Source of the DNA: Ilex aquifolium
Lineage: Eukaryota > Streptophyta > Magnoliopsida > Aquifoliales > Aquifoliaceae
Reading direction: 5' to 3'
DNA: 64,000 bases
Assembly (NCBI GenBank): GCA_951799425.1
Contig: OX637394.1
Location: 14,338,001-14,402,000 of the forward strand
The notes under the pieces were generated by a model, which ran no database searches, was not told where the DNA came from, and saw only the letters and a list, made by a program, of their open reading frames with translations. Position numbers and translations under genes: made by a program. Below are positions 22,399 to 32,809 of this stretch, piece by piece. The first letter of the stretch is position 1; every line of letters begins with the position of its first letter.

Positions 22399-24696
22399 TG
22401 TAACGCCCCAAAACACACCCTGGACGGCATTACATACTAAAACCATTTACATCATGAGAGCACTAATATCATCCATAAATAAATTTAACTTCATTCATCA
22501 TCCATAAAATATTTACATCATTATCCAAAAAAATATGCCCAACCATGGCATTTACATCTCAAAAATTAATTAAAGTAGCACAGCGGAATAGCAAAAGAAA
22601 CTAGACCTTACAGTGTCCAAAAGAAGAACCTAGTCTAGTACAAAAGAAGCTACATCTCTACATATCCAACTCGGGATCTAGGTTCCCCTCGAGTGGAGCC
22701 TCCCAATGCCCTGACTCGTCGATGCCGAGATCCTCCTCTAGCACCAAATCTGAAAAATGTAATTTGTAGGGGTTGAGCACGAAGCTCTGTAGCAAAATCT
22801 TCCCACACTCAAACAAGGTTTAGAAAAACATATAAAACGGTTGGTCTCATTTTCACAAATAACATATATACCATTTTGAAGGAAAAACAGGATATTTTAA
22901 ATAGATCTCAAGTTTAAATGTTCGCAAGAATTTAAATGAACCGTAAAGCTCGGTCACAATTATCACCATAACCATTTTCAACAGGTCCTTGTGGAGTCCC
23001 ATACCTCCACAAACACTTGTTGGAAACCATTCCGTAACAATAATAATAATCTCATGTTCTTATGTATATTGATTCATCCCCGTACCATGTATGTTGATTG
23101 CTTCTCATGAATCTACCCAACGATTATACCTAGTCCACCTATTTACATCATAATCACAAGCACTATAGGAAAGGGCGTCTACCATCCCAATGGCAGTGAC
23201 GAGTCCCTTCCTAGGAAAAGTATACTATCCCTTGTTCGAACTCCAGTGAACGATAGTGGTTTCATTACCAAATGACAACCCACTACAAGTGCTAGGAAAC
23301 CATCTCACCCCCACTGGGGTAGACTAACCTCTAACACTCTACGGCATCTCTCGAAGGCAATCCAAGTCCCTCACAACAACCATACAATTAAGGAAACCAA
23401 CATATTCTCAATTCATCAACATTTCAAGGAATTACCAAATTCCACAATTTCTAATATAATGTTTCATAATATGATGGAAGAAAATGAACAAGAGATCATC
23501 ATAAGTAACATTTTGGTGTACAATATCAAACACTAAAGTTTTGAAAGCAATACCAAGGGAAAATAGAGGGAAAAGTCCATTTCTCTTTAAAACCAAGGTT
23601 TGAAGATGAAAAGGAGAAATTTAATAGTTACCCAACCATCACAATGTTCAAAACATGGCATTTATTTCAAGAGGAACAAGAATCATGTATTTAATAGCAA
23701 GTACATATGATTTTAAACCAAAAGAATACATATAATGTAGCCCTAGCCTCAATGTAAGAACATATGAAGAAATCCCCTACCTCAACCAAGTATCTCTAGC
23801 AACCCAAGCTTTAAAGACTCCATTTTCCCCTTTTTCTTGCTCCCTTGCTACTTTCTCTTTTGGTTCTAAGAGGTTTGAGTGAGGGTGAAGTGAAATTATG
23901 GAAGAGGGAATTGATGGAGAAGTGAAATCTTGAAAACTAGGGCTTTGATCTTGTAAATCTCTCCCAATTTTTGTGTTTTTCTCTCTCTTTTTTGCTCTCT
24001 AAGGGTGCCTAGGGTTTGGATGGGTGAAATGAGGCTCAAATAGTTGGCCTTAAGTATTTATAGTGGAAGAAATGGAGAAAGACCCGCAGTCGGATCGGGC
24101 TGGTTTCTATCGGGCGTACCGGTACGCGTACCGGTACGGTTGAGCTTCTGGAGTTTGGCGTACCGGTACGCGTACCGGTACGGTTTGACTGCCAGATTTT
24201 TGTTTCAACTTCCAATACAGTTTTGACCCATTTAGAGGTCGAATTAGAAAATTTTCATGAGACATAATTTTGTAGCCCTAGAAGTCTACTATATACTGTA
24301 AAAATTTCAGATCAATTGGACTTAAGGATAAAAAGTTATGGCCAAAACACTAAGTAGTGTTCAATACCCATTTTTACCCAAATTCTCGCTAAAGTGTATT
24401 TTAACTCCGAGACACTTCCTAACTTCCAATACATCCATATTACCACTCCCAATGTTTTTCGACCTTCTGGATTCAATGGAATCATTATTTTGACCTACAA
24501 ACTTTTAGAAACTTGTCTAATCACCCTTTCCAAGTTTAAACATCTTCGATACGTAACTTCCCAATCAAATTGTCTCCATAGCATTTATTCCTACAGTTTA
24601 TTCTTATGTCACTACATATATCTACATTTTTACAAATATTATTTACTATATATATATATCTCTATAAATATATAAAAGAAAATTCGGGGTGTTACA
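22399..24696 (-). mobile_element. Solo LTR (2298 bp) inserted in the Helitron, target duplication CTTCA
   Basis: Starts TGTAACGCCCC and ends GGGGTGTTACA, flanked by CTTCA at 22394-22398 and 24697-24701. No internal region remains. A TATA box on the minus strand (TATAAATACT, 24053-24062) suggests minus orientation. Upstream of it in that orientation are four copies of the palindrome CGTACCGGTACG, in two tandem pairs (24115-24139 and 24160-24183). The ends resemble the other solo LTR but the bodies differ, so these are two families. No gene is seen inside. Confidence 0.9.
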
Positions 24697-24975
24697 CTTC
24701 AGTCCAAGAATATCACTTACACGATCATCTTCGGAATTACCTTTTCAAATGACAAGACGTCAATTTCCTGTGCGCTTAACATATGCTATGACAATCAATA
24801 AATCTCAAGGACAATCTATCAAATTCGTTGGGGTTGATTTGCGCATACCAGTGTTTAGCTATGGACACTTGTATGTGGCACTATCCAGATGTACACCTTC
24901 TGATCCTATAAGTGTTCTTCCCGAATATGCGTCGAATTGCACATCAAACATCGTTTTCCCTGAAGTTTTGTTATA
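24697..24975 (+). pseudogene. Helitron helicase C-terminal end
   Basis: The translation [20 protein letters not shown] then [32 protein letters not shown] and PEVLL matches the conserved C-terminus of plant Helitron helicases. It contains the TINKSQGQS and HLYVALSR motifs of PIF1-like enzymes. It is the continuation of the helicase interrupted by the solo LTR at 22399-24696. This short end is open to its natural stop, TAA at 24973. Confidence 0.9.
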
Positions 24976-25093
24976 AGACTTCCTATTCAATTATTTACAA
25001 ATGGTACCATTTAATTACAATTTTTTTCATATTGAATACACATAATTAAAATAACCATGTTAACTTTACATTATCATCATTCAATATCTGTAG

Positions 25094-26330
25094 GATTGGT
25101 GTGAATTGGCTAAAGAGATGAAAAAAATAAATACAATGCGACTTCACCGATGGGGTTATCGTAATAAGGTAACTCGATCCTTACACTGTTGCAGCGAACT
25201 GTATTTTTTTATAAATTCTATATATTCCACTAAGATTTGTTTTTCTTTTTTTCCTGTAAAATTAGGTTGTTGTCCATTCTCCCAACTTGAGGTTTTGCAT
25301 ATGTATTGACACAAGAACATTCAGAAAAGTGATGAAGAAAAAGTTCAATGAAGAGAAAATTCAATGAACTATTGGAAGAATGAATCATTAATTACATTGT
25401 TTAATACTACATTCAATCACAAGCTGCAAGGCTAAACCATTCAGTTAATGTTTATGAATAAGTCACACTATTTTAGTATTCTTTGAATTTAATTCATATG
25501 CATGGATTTATATTTGTTGTCGATCTTCTTGGTTTAATTGTTGCATGTTTATGATTATCAAGAATAATATTGCAACAATGAATAATAACATGGACATTTT
25601 AATTATTCTATTTATCTTATTGTTATTGGTGTGGTGTTGTTCTTATTCTTATAATATTAGATCACATGTGATAGTAAAAAAATATTTTATTGTTGTAATA
25701 TTGGTTAACTGTTGCTAATTTTATTATTATCAATTTAATTTGTAACTTTTATAATATGTATAGATAATATGGAACGTCCTCCCATCTATGTACGTCGTAG
25801 TATACGTTTGGCAGTATCAAACATAGTAGATAAATTTGAAAATGATTCTTTTGAAGATGGAACCCCAATCTCAGAGTTTGGGTTTGAAAAAATTAGATTA
25901 GGTTGTATGCTGCAAAATGTAGGGAAAAACATAAGTGAAGATTATATTATACAGAAAATAGCAGAGACCCTTCCCACCACTTGAGATTCTGCAAAGGAAA
26001 TTTTTTTTAATCACGACCGACCAACCTGTGCGGTATGATTTATACAATTATTAGCGGAAGCGGAGCGCAAGATCCATCCATTGTGGATACAGTTTGAGAC
26101 AAAAAAAATGGATCTACAATCAAATGTCATAGATCATATAAAAAAGAAAGAATAATTATTTAGAGAACTGAGACAAAAAGGTTTCGGTCCGAATAATCTA
26201 ATAATGTTGTACGCTGTTGTTAACACGCTTCCATCTTTGTGGCCGATTGACTTCATTCATACGAATTTCGAGAATGGCTTCCTAGATATGATAGAATTGG
26301 AGGATCTATTAGAGGAAATCGAAACTTAAT
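25094..26330 (+). pseudogene. Unrecognised open pieces between helicase and Helitron 3' end
   Basis: After the helicase stop there is a short piece (25094-25170, WCELAKEMKKINTMRLHRWG). At 25769-25984 an open stretch starts MERPPIYVRRSIRLAVSNIV and runs to a stop, with similar charged sequence continuing to 26328 in broken frame (LWPIDFIHTNFENGFLD, ELEDLLEEIET). I do not recognise a family. Plant Helitrons often carry accessory or captured genes at this place, which is the only clue. The remainder up to 26885 is AT-rich with nothing else visible. Confidence 0.4.
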
Positions 26331-26885
26331 CTGTTTACGAGCATTAGAAGACTGGGAGGCTCAACAGAGGAACAATAAACATCAGAACTTATAAAGCGAT
26401 ACTTTTCAGGTAAATATGTTTTCTCAATCTTTTTATTATTTGAATGTGGATGAATTGAAAAAAAATATTTGTATGTTTTTAGAGAATGAAAAAACATCTA
26501 AATCTAATATTTTTTATGAATACAGGCTGTATTCATTCTTTTGGAAGCTGGTGGAATCTCAAATAGCAAAACTTATTTTTTTGACAGCATTTGTGAACTT
26601 ATTTTTATTATGTAGATGGTTGCATTTGTGGATAGTTTTTTGTTTGAGATATTTATTACATGGGTGGATTGAGTTTATAATTATGTTTTGTTATTGAATT
26701 GGATTGTAGTAATGGTGACACATATAAGAAAATTTTTATTGATTTCATTTATTACTTAAAGATTGTAAAATTTGATTTGGTTCTATTATTATTTTTTTTC
26801 CTGATGTATTTGTATATGTGTTGTTGCTTTGGAGAATTTTTTGTTTTTTTTTGTTCATTTTTATTCATTTTTTATAAGTAACACA

Positions 26886-26912
26886 GTGCCTTCAGGTACG
26901 GATAATTACTAG
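26886..26912 (+). mobile_element. Helitron 3' terminus
   Basis: Hairpin GTGCCTTCAGGTAC (26886-26899), nine further bases, then CTAG (26909-26912) followed by T of the target. It closes the Rep/helicase Helitron. Confidence 0.85.
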
Positions 26913-27002
26913 TATATATATATAACACCTATGTAGCTCCACCCCTACATCGTGCTATATAGTTGTTTTCAATTAATAGGCTTCTTAAGTCTGAATAATA
27001 CT

Positions 27003-27795
27003 TGACGAGTCCGAAATTGACTGAGCCAAGCCAATTTAAGCGGACCAAGAAAGCCCAAAGAAACTTCCAAGCCGAAGATTGGGCCAACCCACACTGAGTC
27101 CAATTCACCAAAACACTAGGAGACAAGGTCCAGGAGACCCAAGGACCCAAGTGGGCGCCGCCCACCTAAGCCCCGAATGGGCGCCGCCCACCTAGCCCCC
27201 CTTGGGCGCCGCCCAGTGCAGAGCCCTGGTCGGTCCTCTTTCGTCCTCTTTTACTTCAATTCAAGTCCAAGTCACACCAAGCTCAAAACGAGGGATAAGC
27301 CCAATCCAGCTGGGAGTCCTCCTCCGAAAGAATAGGGGCACGAGGGAGGAATCATCGGGATGAAGATTGAGAAGATCAAGTCCTACCAGAATAGAACTTA
27401 CCAAAATGGTAGAGTCCTACCATAACTGTACTTATTAAATTATAGTGACCGCCTCACCGCCTCTCCCAACCTATATAATGTAAGTCCTCTCCATATGAAG
27501 GACACACCTTGAAACCCCTACACTTACCCTCATACACACTGCTCTCTTTCTAGAAGCACTGTAACTCCGATATACACCGTCCGGTGACAATTGTTCATTA
27601 ATAAAGAACACCGGCAATCGCTGCCATTCCAGAGAGTGGACGTAGGTCATCCGAGACTGAACCACTATAATCCTTCGCGTTGATCTGTTGTTTACTGTCT
27701 CAATTCCTTGATTGCTATTGATTGATTGTTTATTATTCATTATTTACCTCATACTTGACTGTTGATCTTGCCAAAGACTAATTTGTGCATCATCA
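27003..27795 (+). repeat. 5' LTR of the gag-only Tat element
   Basis: Starts TGACGAGTCC and ends CATCATCA. It contains three copies of a GC-rich palindromic unit with core GGGCGCCGCCCA (27152-27215), a TATA box TATATAA (27473-27479) and AATAAA (27600-27605). The primer-binding site follows directly. Confidence 0.93.
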
Positions 27796-27853
27796 ATTTG
27801 GCGCCGTCTGTGGGAACGACTAAGTTTCTACTATTTTTCTACTCTTTCAATCC

Positions 27854-29275
27854 ATGACAATCATTACGAGATCGAGGTCTCAACAACCCGGAGACAACAA
27901 CCCGGCCCCCCGGGAGGAGGTACCACCTCCCCTCGCACCATCGGAGCCGTATGCTACGGCGACCCCCGTCGTCGGGCAACAGCTCCTACAAACCATGCAG
28001 CAGTTGGGAAACCAGAACCAGCAGATCATCCAACTCATGCTCTCCCAAGGAGGAGTCCCACTCCCTCCACCAAGAGAGGAACAACCTGTTCCTTCTGGGC
28101 ATCAGGCAGCCCCTCGCCAGAATGCCCCAAGGCCATACCAAGGCGCACCTCGCCCAGCAGTCCCACCTCAGCGCGCAGGGAGTTCACGTGTACCCTCTCC
28201 ACACGTACCTGCGCAGGAGCACGAAGACGGAGAAAGCCAATATGGAGACCACGAAAACCAGTACCACCACCCAACAGAGGATGTCTCCAACCACTGGGAC
28301 GAGAAAATCAGGGAGGTACAAAACCAACTCGGTGATGCCCTCAATGCTATCAAGGCACAGGCGCCGGAGACCTTGGACTACCTGGTAAGACGTACCAACA
28401 CTCCTTTTATTGCTGATATAGTAAATTACCCTCTGGCCTCGAAGTTCAAGATGCCTACCATCGAGATCTTCGATGGCACCAAAGACCCTCTAGACCACTT
28501 GGACACCTATAAGTCCCTCAAGCAACTCCACAACGTGCCTGAGGAGATCATGTGCAGAGCTTTCCCTACCACCCTCAAGGGGTCCGCCCGCCAGTGGTTC
28601 TCCAAAATCAAGCCTTCCTCCATCCACTCTTTTGCAGAGCTGAGCAGGTCATTCGTCTCCCACTTCATTGGGGGACGCCGCCATCAGAAACCAGTGACCC
28701 ACCTGCTCACCATCAAGCAGGACAGTGATGAAAGTCTCAAAGGCTACCTTGTCCGCTTCAACAAGGAGGTCCTCCAGATTGAGGAGTCAGATGACAAGGT
28801 AGCCCTGGCCGCCTTCATCGCCGGCCTTCGTACCTCCAGTTTCATGTTTTATGTCCTCAAGAAGCCGCCCTCCAGCATGCCCGAGCTGCTGTCAAGGGCC
28901 CAAAAGTATATAAATGCCGAGGACGTCACCAAGGCCCGTCGAAGTGAGTCCTCCCGAGGAGGAGAGAAAAGGAAGGACACTCGCGAGGACAGGTGGGAGA
29001 TAGAAAACAAAAGAAATAGGACGGAGGGAATCTCTGTCAAGGACCGCCTCGGTCCCCCACCTCTGAGAGAGCGACAACCTTTCACACCACTCAACGCCTC
29101 GGTGGAGCACATCCTATTTCAGATACAGGATGACCCCACGCTCCGCTGGCCCGAAAAAATGAAGTCATCCCCAAACCATAGAAATCCTAGCAGGTACTGT
29201 CGCTTCCACCGCGACCATGGCCACGACACTGACGACTGCTTTGATCTCAAAAGGCAGATCGAGGAGCTCATATAG
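27854..29275 (+). mobile_element. Gag ORF of the Tat element (473 residues)
   Basis: An open frame from the first Met after the primer-binding site. The N-terminal third is rich in Pro, Gln and Ala. A typical Retrotrans_gag capsid region follows (about residues 190-345; FDGTKDPLDHLDTY, AFPTTLKGSARQWF, FVSHFIGGRRHQKP). Then comes a basic Arg/Glu stretch, and near the C-terminus a zinc-knuckle-like motif CRFHRDHGHDTDDC with C-x2-H-x4-H-x4-C spacing. The usual second Cys is His, as I recall for this lineage. Gag forms the particle in which the RNA is copied. The frame is closed by a normal stop and protease/pol does not follow. The copy looks whole. Confidence 0.92.
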
Positions 29276-30051
29276 CGTGGCCACTTGAGGCAGTACGTTG
29301 CTGGCAGAGGACAAGTCCCGCCACCTGGTCGGGACCAGGATGACAGAGAACACCAGCAACCCCTCGGAGAAATCCAGACGATCGCCTAAGGGCTAGGAGG
29401 AGGTGACTCCAACTTCAACAGGGAAGTCTTGGCCCACCTACGGGACACCCAACACCTAAAGATTTTATCTGTCCTTTATTAGTTGATTTATTTTTTTTAT
29501 TTGTTATTTTATGAAATAAAATTCTGCCAAGATTATTATGTCCATAATTATTTTGCTTTCCTAAAATTTACAAACAGCTCCCAGCAGAGCAGTCGCCCAG
29601 ACGAGGGGTCTCGCCCTTTCCACCTTGGGCGCCTCCCATGATGCCGCCTAGACAATGGGCCTCGCCCTCTCCACCTTGGGCGACCCCATGATGCCAACAA
29701 GGGGTCTCGCCCCCTCTCACTAGGCACTCAGCACCAGACGCCCAATCTCAGGCGTCCAGCAGTAGGCGCCCTGCCTCAGGTGCCCAATCTTAGGCGCCCA
29801 GCGCCCAGCAGCAGGCACCCCACACTAAGCACCCAGCAGTAGGCACCCAGCACCAGACGCCCAATCTCAGGCGCCCCACACCAGGCACCCAGCAGCAGCA
29901 GGGGCCCACCAGGCACCCAGCTCCTCAACATCATCTCTCATCTCCTCCATCTCTATAGAGTGAGCCTCTGGCCTAGTAGCTCTCTCAAGTGCTACTCAAA
30001 GGTCAGCCTCAAGTTGAGCAGCCCTTTCATACACTAGCCTCAACTTCTCAG

Positions 30052-30215
30052 CGGCATCCTCTCGTGCCTGCCGCTCGAGCCTTAACAGTTTCACGGCATC
30101 CTCTCGTGCCTGCCGCTCGAGCCTTAACAGTTTCACGACATCCTCTCGTGCCTGCCGTGCAAGCTACACGACATCCTCTCGTGTCTGTCGCTCAAACCTT
30201 AACTGCTCTTCAACA
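30052..30215. repeat. 42-bp tandem repeat, about 4 copies
   Basis: Units start CGGCATCCTCTCGTGCC at 30052 and 30094 and CGACATCC at 30136; a shorter, diverged unit starts at 30169. The period is a multiple of three, so one frame stays open and reads RHPLVPAARALTVS repeats. There are no other gene-like signs. Confidence 0.9.
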
Positions 30216-30371
30216 GCCTCATGTGCCCGCCTCTCTGATGCCTGGACATCGAGTGCCTTCTTGATCTTCAGCGTATCTGTAAACAAGCAGGGCAAAACAA
30301 CAGCCACCTATAGGCATTCAAATCCAAAAATATAAAGGAAGAAAGCCAAAGAGGAGTGCGGGACACACCTT

Positions 30372-30730
30372 GTAAGCCTCTGCTACGGCAGCCATCTCCC
30401 GAGACTACACGTAGCTCGGCCTCTACGACTCTGCTCTCGTGCACGTAGTCACCAAGTAAGCCTCTGCTACGGCATCCATCTCCCGAGACTATACGTAACT
30501 CGGCCCCTATGACTCTGCTCTCATGCACGTAGTCACCAAGTAAACCTCTGCTACGACAGCCATCACCCGAGACTATACGTAGCTCGGCTTATGACTCTGC
30601 TCTCGCGCAAGTGATCACCTAGTAAGCCTCTGCCACGACAGCCATCTCCCGAGACTATACGTAACTCGGCCTATGTAGTCTGCCACGACAGCCATCCTTC
30701 GAGACTAAAAGTAGCTCGGCCTCAGCTCAT
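30372..30730. repeat. 84-bp tandem repeat, about 4.5 copies
   Basis: Units begin GTAAGCCTCTGCTACGGC at 30372, 30456 and 30540 (spacing 84) and at 30622 (spacing 82), with a partial unit from about 30679. Each holds CCCGAGACTA and GCTCGGCC, which are partly complementary. Confidence 0.9.
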
Positions 30731-31986
30731 GCGGCCCTCCTACGGGACGTCTACAATGACTTTGCTCTCATGCAAACAGCCTGCCTCTCTCTCCAGGTAA
30801 TCATGTTAAATATTTGAATATTGGGATAACATTGTTTTTGCAAGGCACACTTTTGAAGCTCAGGCTGCAGTCCCCGTAGCAAGACCGCATTGGGTCTCAA
30901 CTCCTACAATAGTACAACAGTTAGCTTTGGTACACACATGAGCCACAGTCTGGGAAAGAATGGGGGCACCACCGGGTCCCTTCTCCCAGGAAGCAATCTA
31001 GCCATCGGACCTTAACTGAGAAGCACTGGGGGCATCAAACCTCGCCCTCTTGGGAGGAGGAGAAGACACCACCCTAAAAGCACAAGGTGTCTCCCTCATC
31101 GCCCTATCAACAGGACGTCTGTAATCAGAGACAAGGTTAGCCAATGGCTAAGCACCAGAGAGGCGCCGCCCATAGCAAGACTCAAGGTGTCGCCCAAGAC
31201 GCCCTGCCAACCTCTTGGTGTCGCCCAAAACTGCCTGCAATGCTACTGCCTCGCCTGTCAAACTGGCTCCACCCACCAAGTCTCCCCCTACATTTTAAGC
31301 CATACAGGGGTCCATAGCAAAGAAGGCGCTGGCGTCGCCCATGGGGATGGGTCCTTCCATTTCGCCCACACTGCCCATGGACTCTTCGCCAAAGTCCCTC
31401 CTCACTTTGCATCAAAAAAAAAAAAAAGGGGAGTCCACGCCCAAGAGGGCGGTGCCCAAGGCAAGAAAAAAAAAGAGTGTCCACGCTCAAGAGGGCGATG
31501 CCCAAGCCAAAGGAAGAAGAAAAAAAAAAGAAAGGAGAGAAGAGGCCAGCGCCCAGCAAGCCAAAGGAAAAAAGAAAAGTAAAAGAAAAAAAAAAAACAA
31601 AGGGGGAGTCCACGCCCAAGAGGGCGGCGCCCAAGCAGCCAAGCAAAGGAGAAAGAAAAAAAAAAGGGGAAGAAGGAGGCGGCGCCCACTGAAGCCAAGA
31701 AAAAAGAAGGAAAAAAAAAAAAAAGGAAAAGTCAAAGAAGGTAGGCGCCCAAGCAAGCCAAGAAAGAAAGAGAAAAAGAAAAAAAAAAGAAAGAAAGGGG
31801 GCCCGCGCCAAAGAGAAAAAAAAAAATTATATATATATCCGATACCGATAAATTCAGCAGGTCTCCGAAGATAAAAAAGCACCGTGGAAAACAAGAAAAT
31901 TTTTACTCAATCGAGTGAAGACGAAGCACATGCCCTCAACCCTTTCCTCTCGCAAAAAGTCAGAGGCTCGGGGCATGGGGGGCAAA

Positions 31987-32804
31987 TGACGAGTCCGAAA
32001 TTGACTGAGCCAAGCCAATTTAAGCGGACCAAGAAAGCCCAAAGAAACTTCCAAGCCGAAGATTGGGCCAACCCACACTGAGTCCAATTCACCAAAACAC
32101 TAGGAGACAAGGTCCAGGAGACCCAAGGACCCAAGTGGGCGCCGCCCACCTAAGCCCTGAATGGGCGCCGCCCACCTTGCCCCAAGTGGGCGCCGCCCAC
32201 CTAGCCCCCCTTGGGCGCCGCCCAGTGCAGAGCCCTGGTCGGTCCTCTTTCGTCCTCTTTTACTTCAATTCAAGTCCAAGTCACACCAAACTCAAAACGA
32301 GGGATAAGCCCAATCCAGCTGTGAGTCCTCCTCCGAAAGAATAGGGGCACGAGGGAGGAATCATCGGGATGAAGATTGAGAAGATCAAGTCCTACCAGAA
32401 TAGAACTTACCAAAATGGTAGAGTCCTACCATAACTGTACTTATTAAATTATAGTGACCGCCTCACCGCCTCTCCCAACCTATATAATGTAAGTCCTCTC
32501 CATATGAAGGACACACCTTGAAACCCCTACACTTACCCTCATACACACTGCTCTCTTTCTAGAAGCACTGTAACTCCGATATACACTGTCCGGTGGCAAT
32601 TGTTCATTAATAAAGAACACCGGCAATCGCTGCCATTCCAGAGAGTGGACGTAGGTCATCCGAGACCGAACCACTATAATCCCTCGCGTTGATCTGTTGT
32701 TTACTGTCTCAATTCCTTGATTGCTATTGATTGATTGTTTATTATTCATTATTTACCTCATACTTGACTGTTGATCTTGCCAATGACTAATTTGTGCATC
32801 ATCA
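31987..32804 (+). repeat. 3' LTR of the gag-only Tat element
   Basis: Nearly identical to the LTR at 27003-27795. It is 25 bp longer because it carries four instead of three GGGCGCCGCCCA-type units (32136-32225). Confidence 0.93.
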
Positions 32805-32809
32805 ATACT

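Larger units (their letters stand above)
10418..26912 (+). mobile_element. Decayed autonomous Helitron (Rep/helicase), interrupted by two solo LTRs
   Basis: A rolling-circle DNA transposon with an N-terminal charged region (14570-15770), a Rep domain (16139-18124), a PIF1-type helicase in pieces (20484-22398 and 24697-24975) and a 3' end at 26886-26912 (hairpin GTGCCTTCAGGTAC, then CTAG followed by T). Two solo LTRs (18130-20483 and 22399-24696) interrupt it. Without them it would be about 11.8 kb. The left boundary is uncertain: I infer it lies just after the AT run at 10374-10417, because another Helitron ends there and the sequence from 10440 resembles the start region of the Helitron at 42112 (a GATC..ACGGTCA-type stretch, then CT-rich). 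Many in-frame stops and shifts show it is dead. Confidence 0.75.
29276..31972. repeat. Repeat-rich noncoding interior of the gag-only Tat element
   Basis: There is no pol-like translation in any frame. Instead there are successive repeat zones: GGCGCCCAGCA-type short repeats (about 29580-29930), a 42-bp tandem repeat (30052-30215), an 84-bp tandem repeat (30372-30730), and a purine-rich zone with long A runs alternating with GCCCAAG and GGCGCCCA blocks (31414-31815). Lys-rich open frames across the last zone are artefacts of the A/G-rich composition. Confidence 0.85.
27003..32804 (+). mobile_element. Young gag-only Tat-lineage LTR element, target duplication ATACT
   Basis: A complete-looking 5.8-kb element: 5' LTR 27003-27795, primer-binding site from 27797 (TTTGGCGCCGTCTGTGGG), gag ORF 27854-29275, a long repeat-rich noncoding region without pol, a polypurine tract (GCATGGGGGGCAAA, 31973-31986) and 3' LTR 31987-32804. 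ATACT flanks both ends (26998-27002 and 32805-32809). I count about eight substitutions and one 25-bp repeat-unit difference between the LTRs, about 1%. With usual plant rates this gives well under one million years. Without pol it would depend on another element's enzymes, as LARD-type or gag-only elements do. It looks whole for its class. Confidence 0.92.

Noticed and set aside
29989-30264. Repeat protein RHPLVPAARALTVS
   Set aside because: It results from a 42-bp tandem repeat whose period is a multiple of three; it lies in noncoding retroelement DNA.
30052-30730. CRISPR-like direct repeats
   Set aside because: Units are contiguous without unique spacers, and this is plant nuclear DNA.
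31182-31894. Lys-rich (+) and Phe/Leu-rich (-) open frames
   Set aside because: They reflect A runs and purine bias in the interior of the gag-only Tat element; the frames mirror each other and carry no domain.
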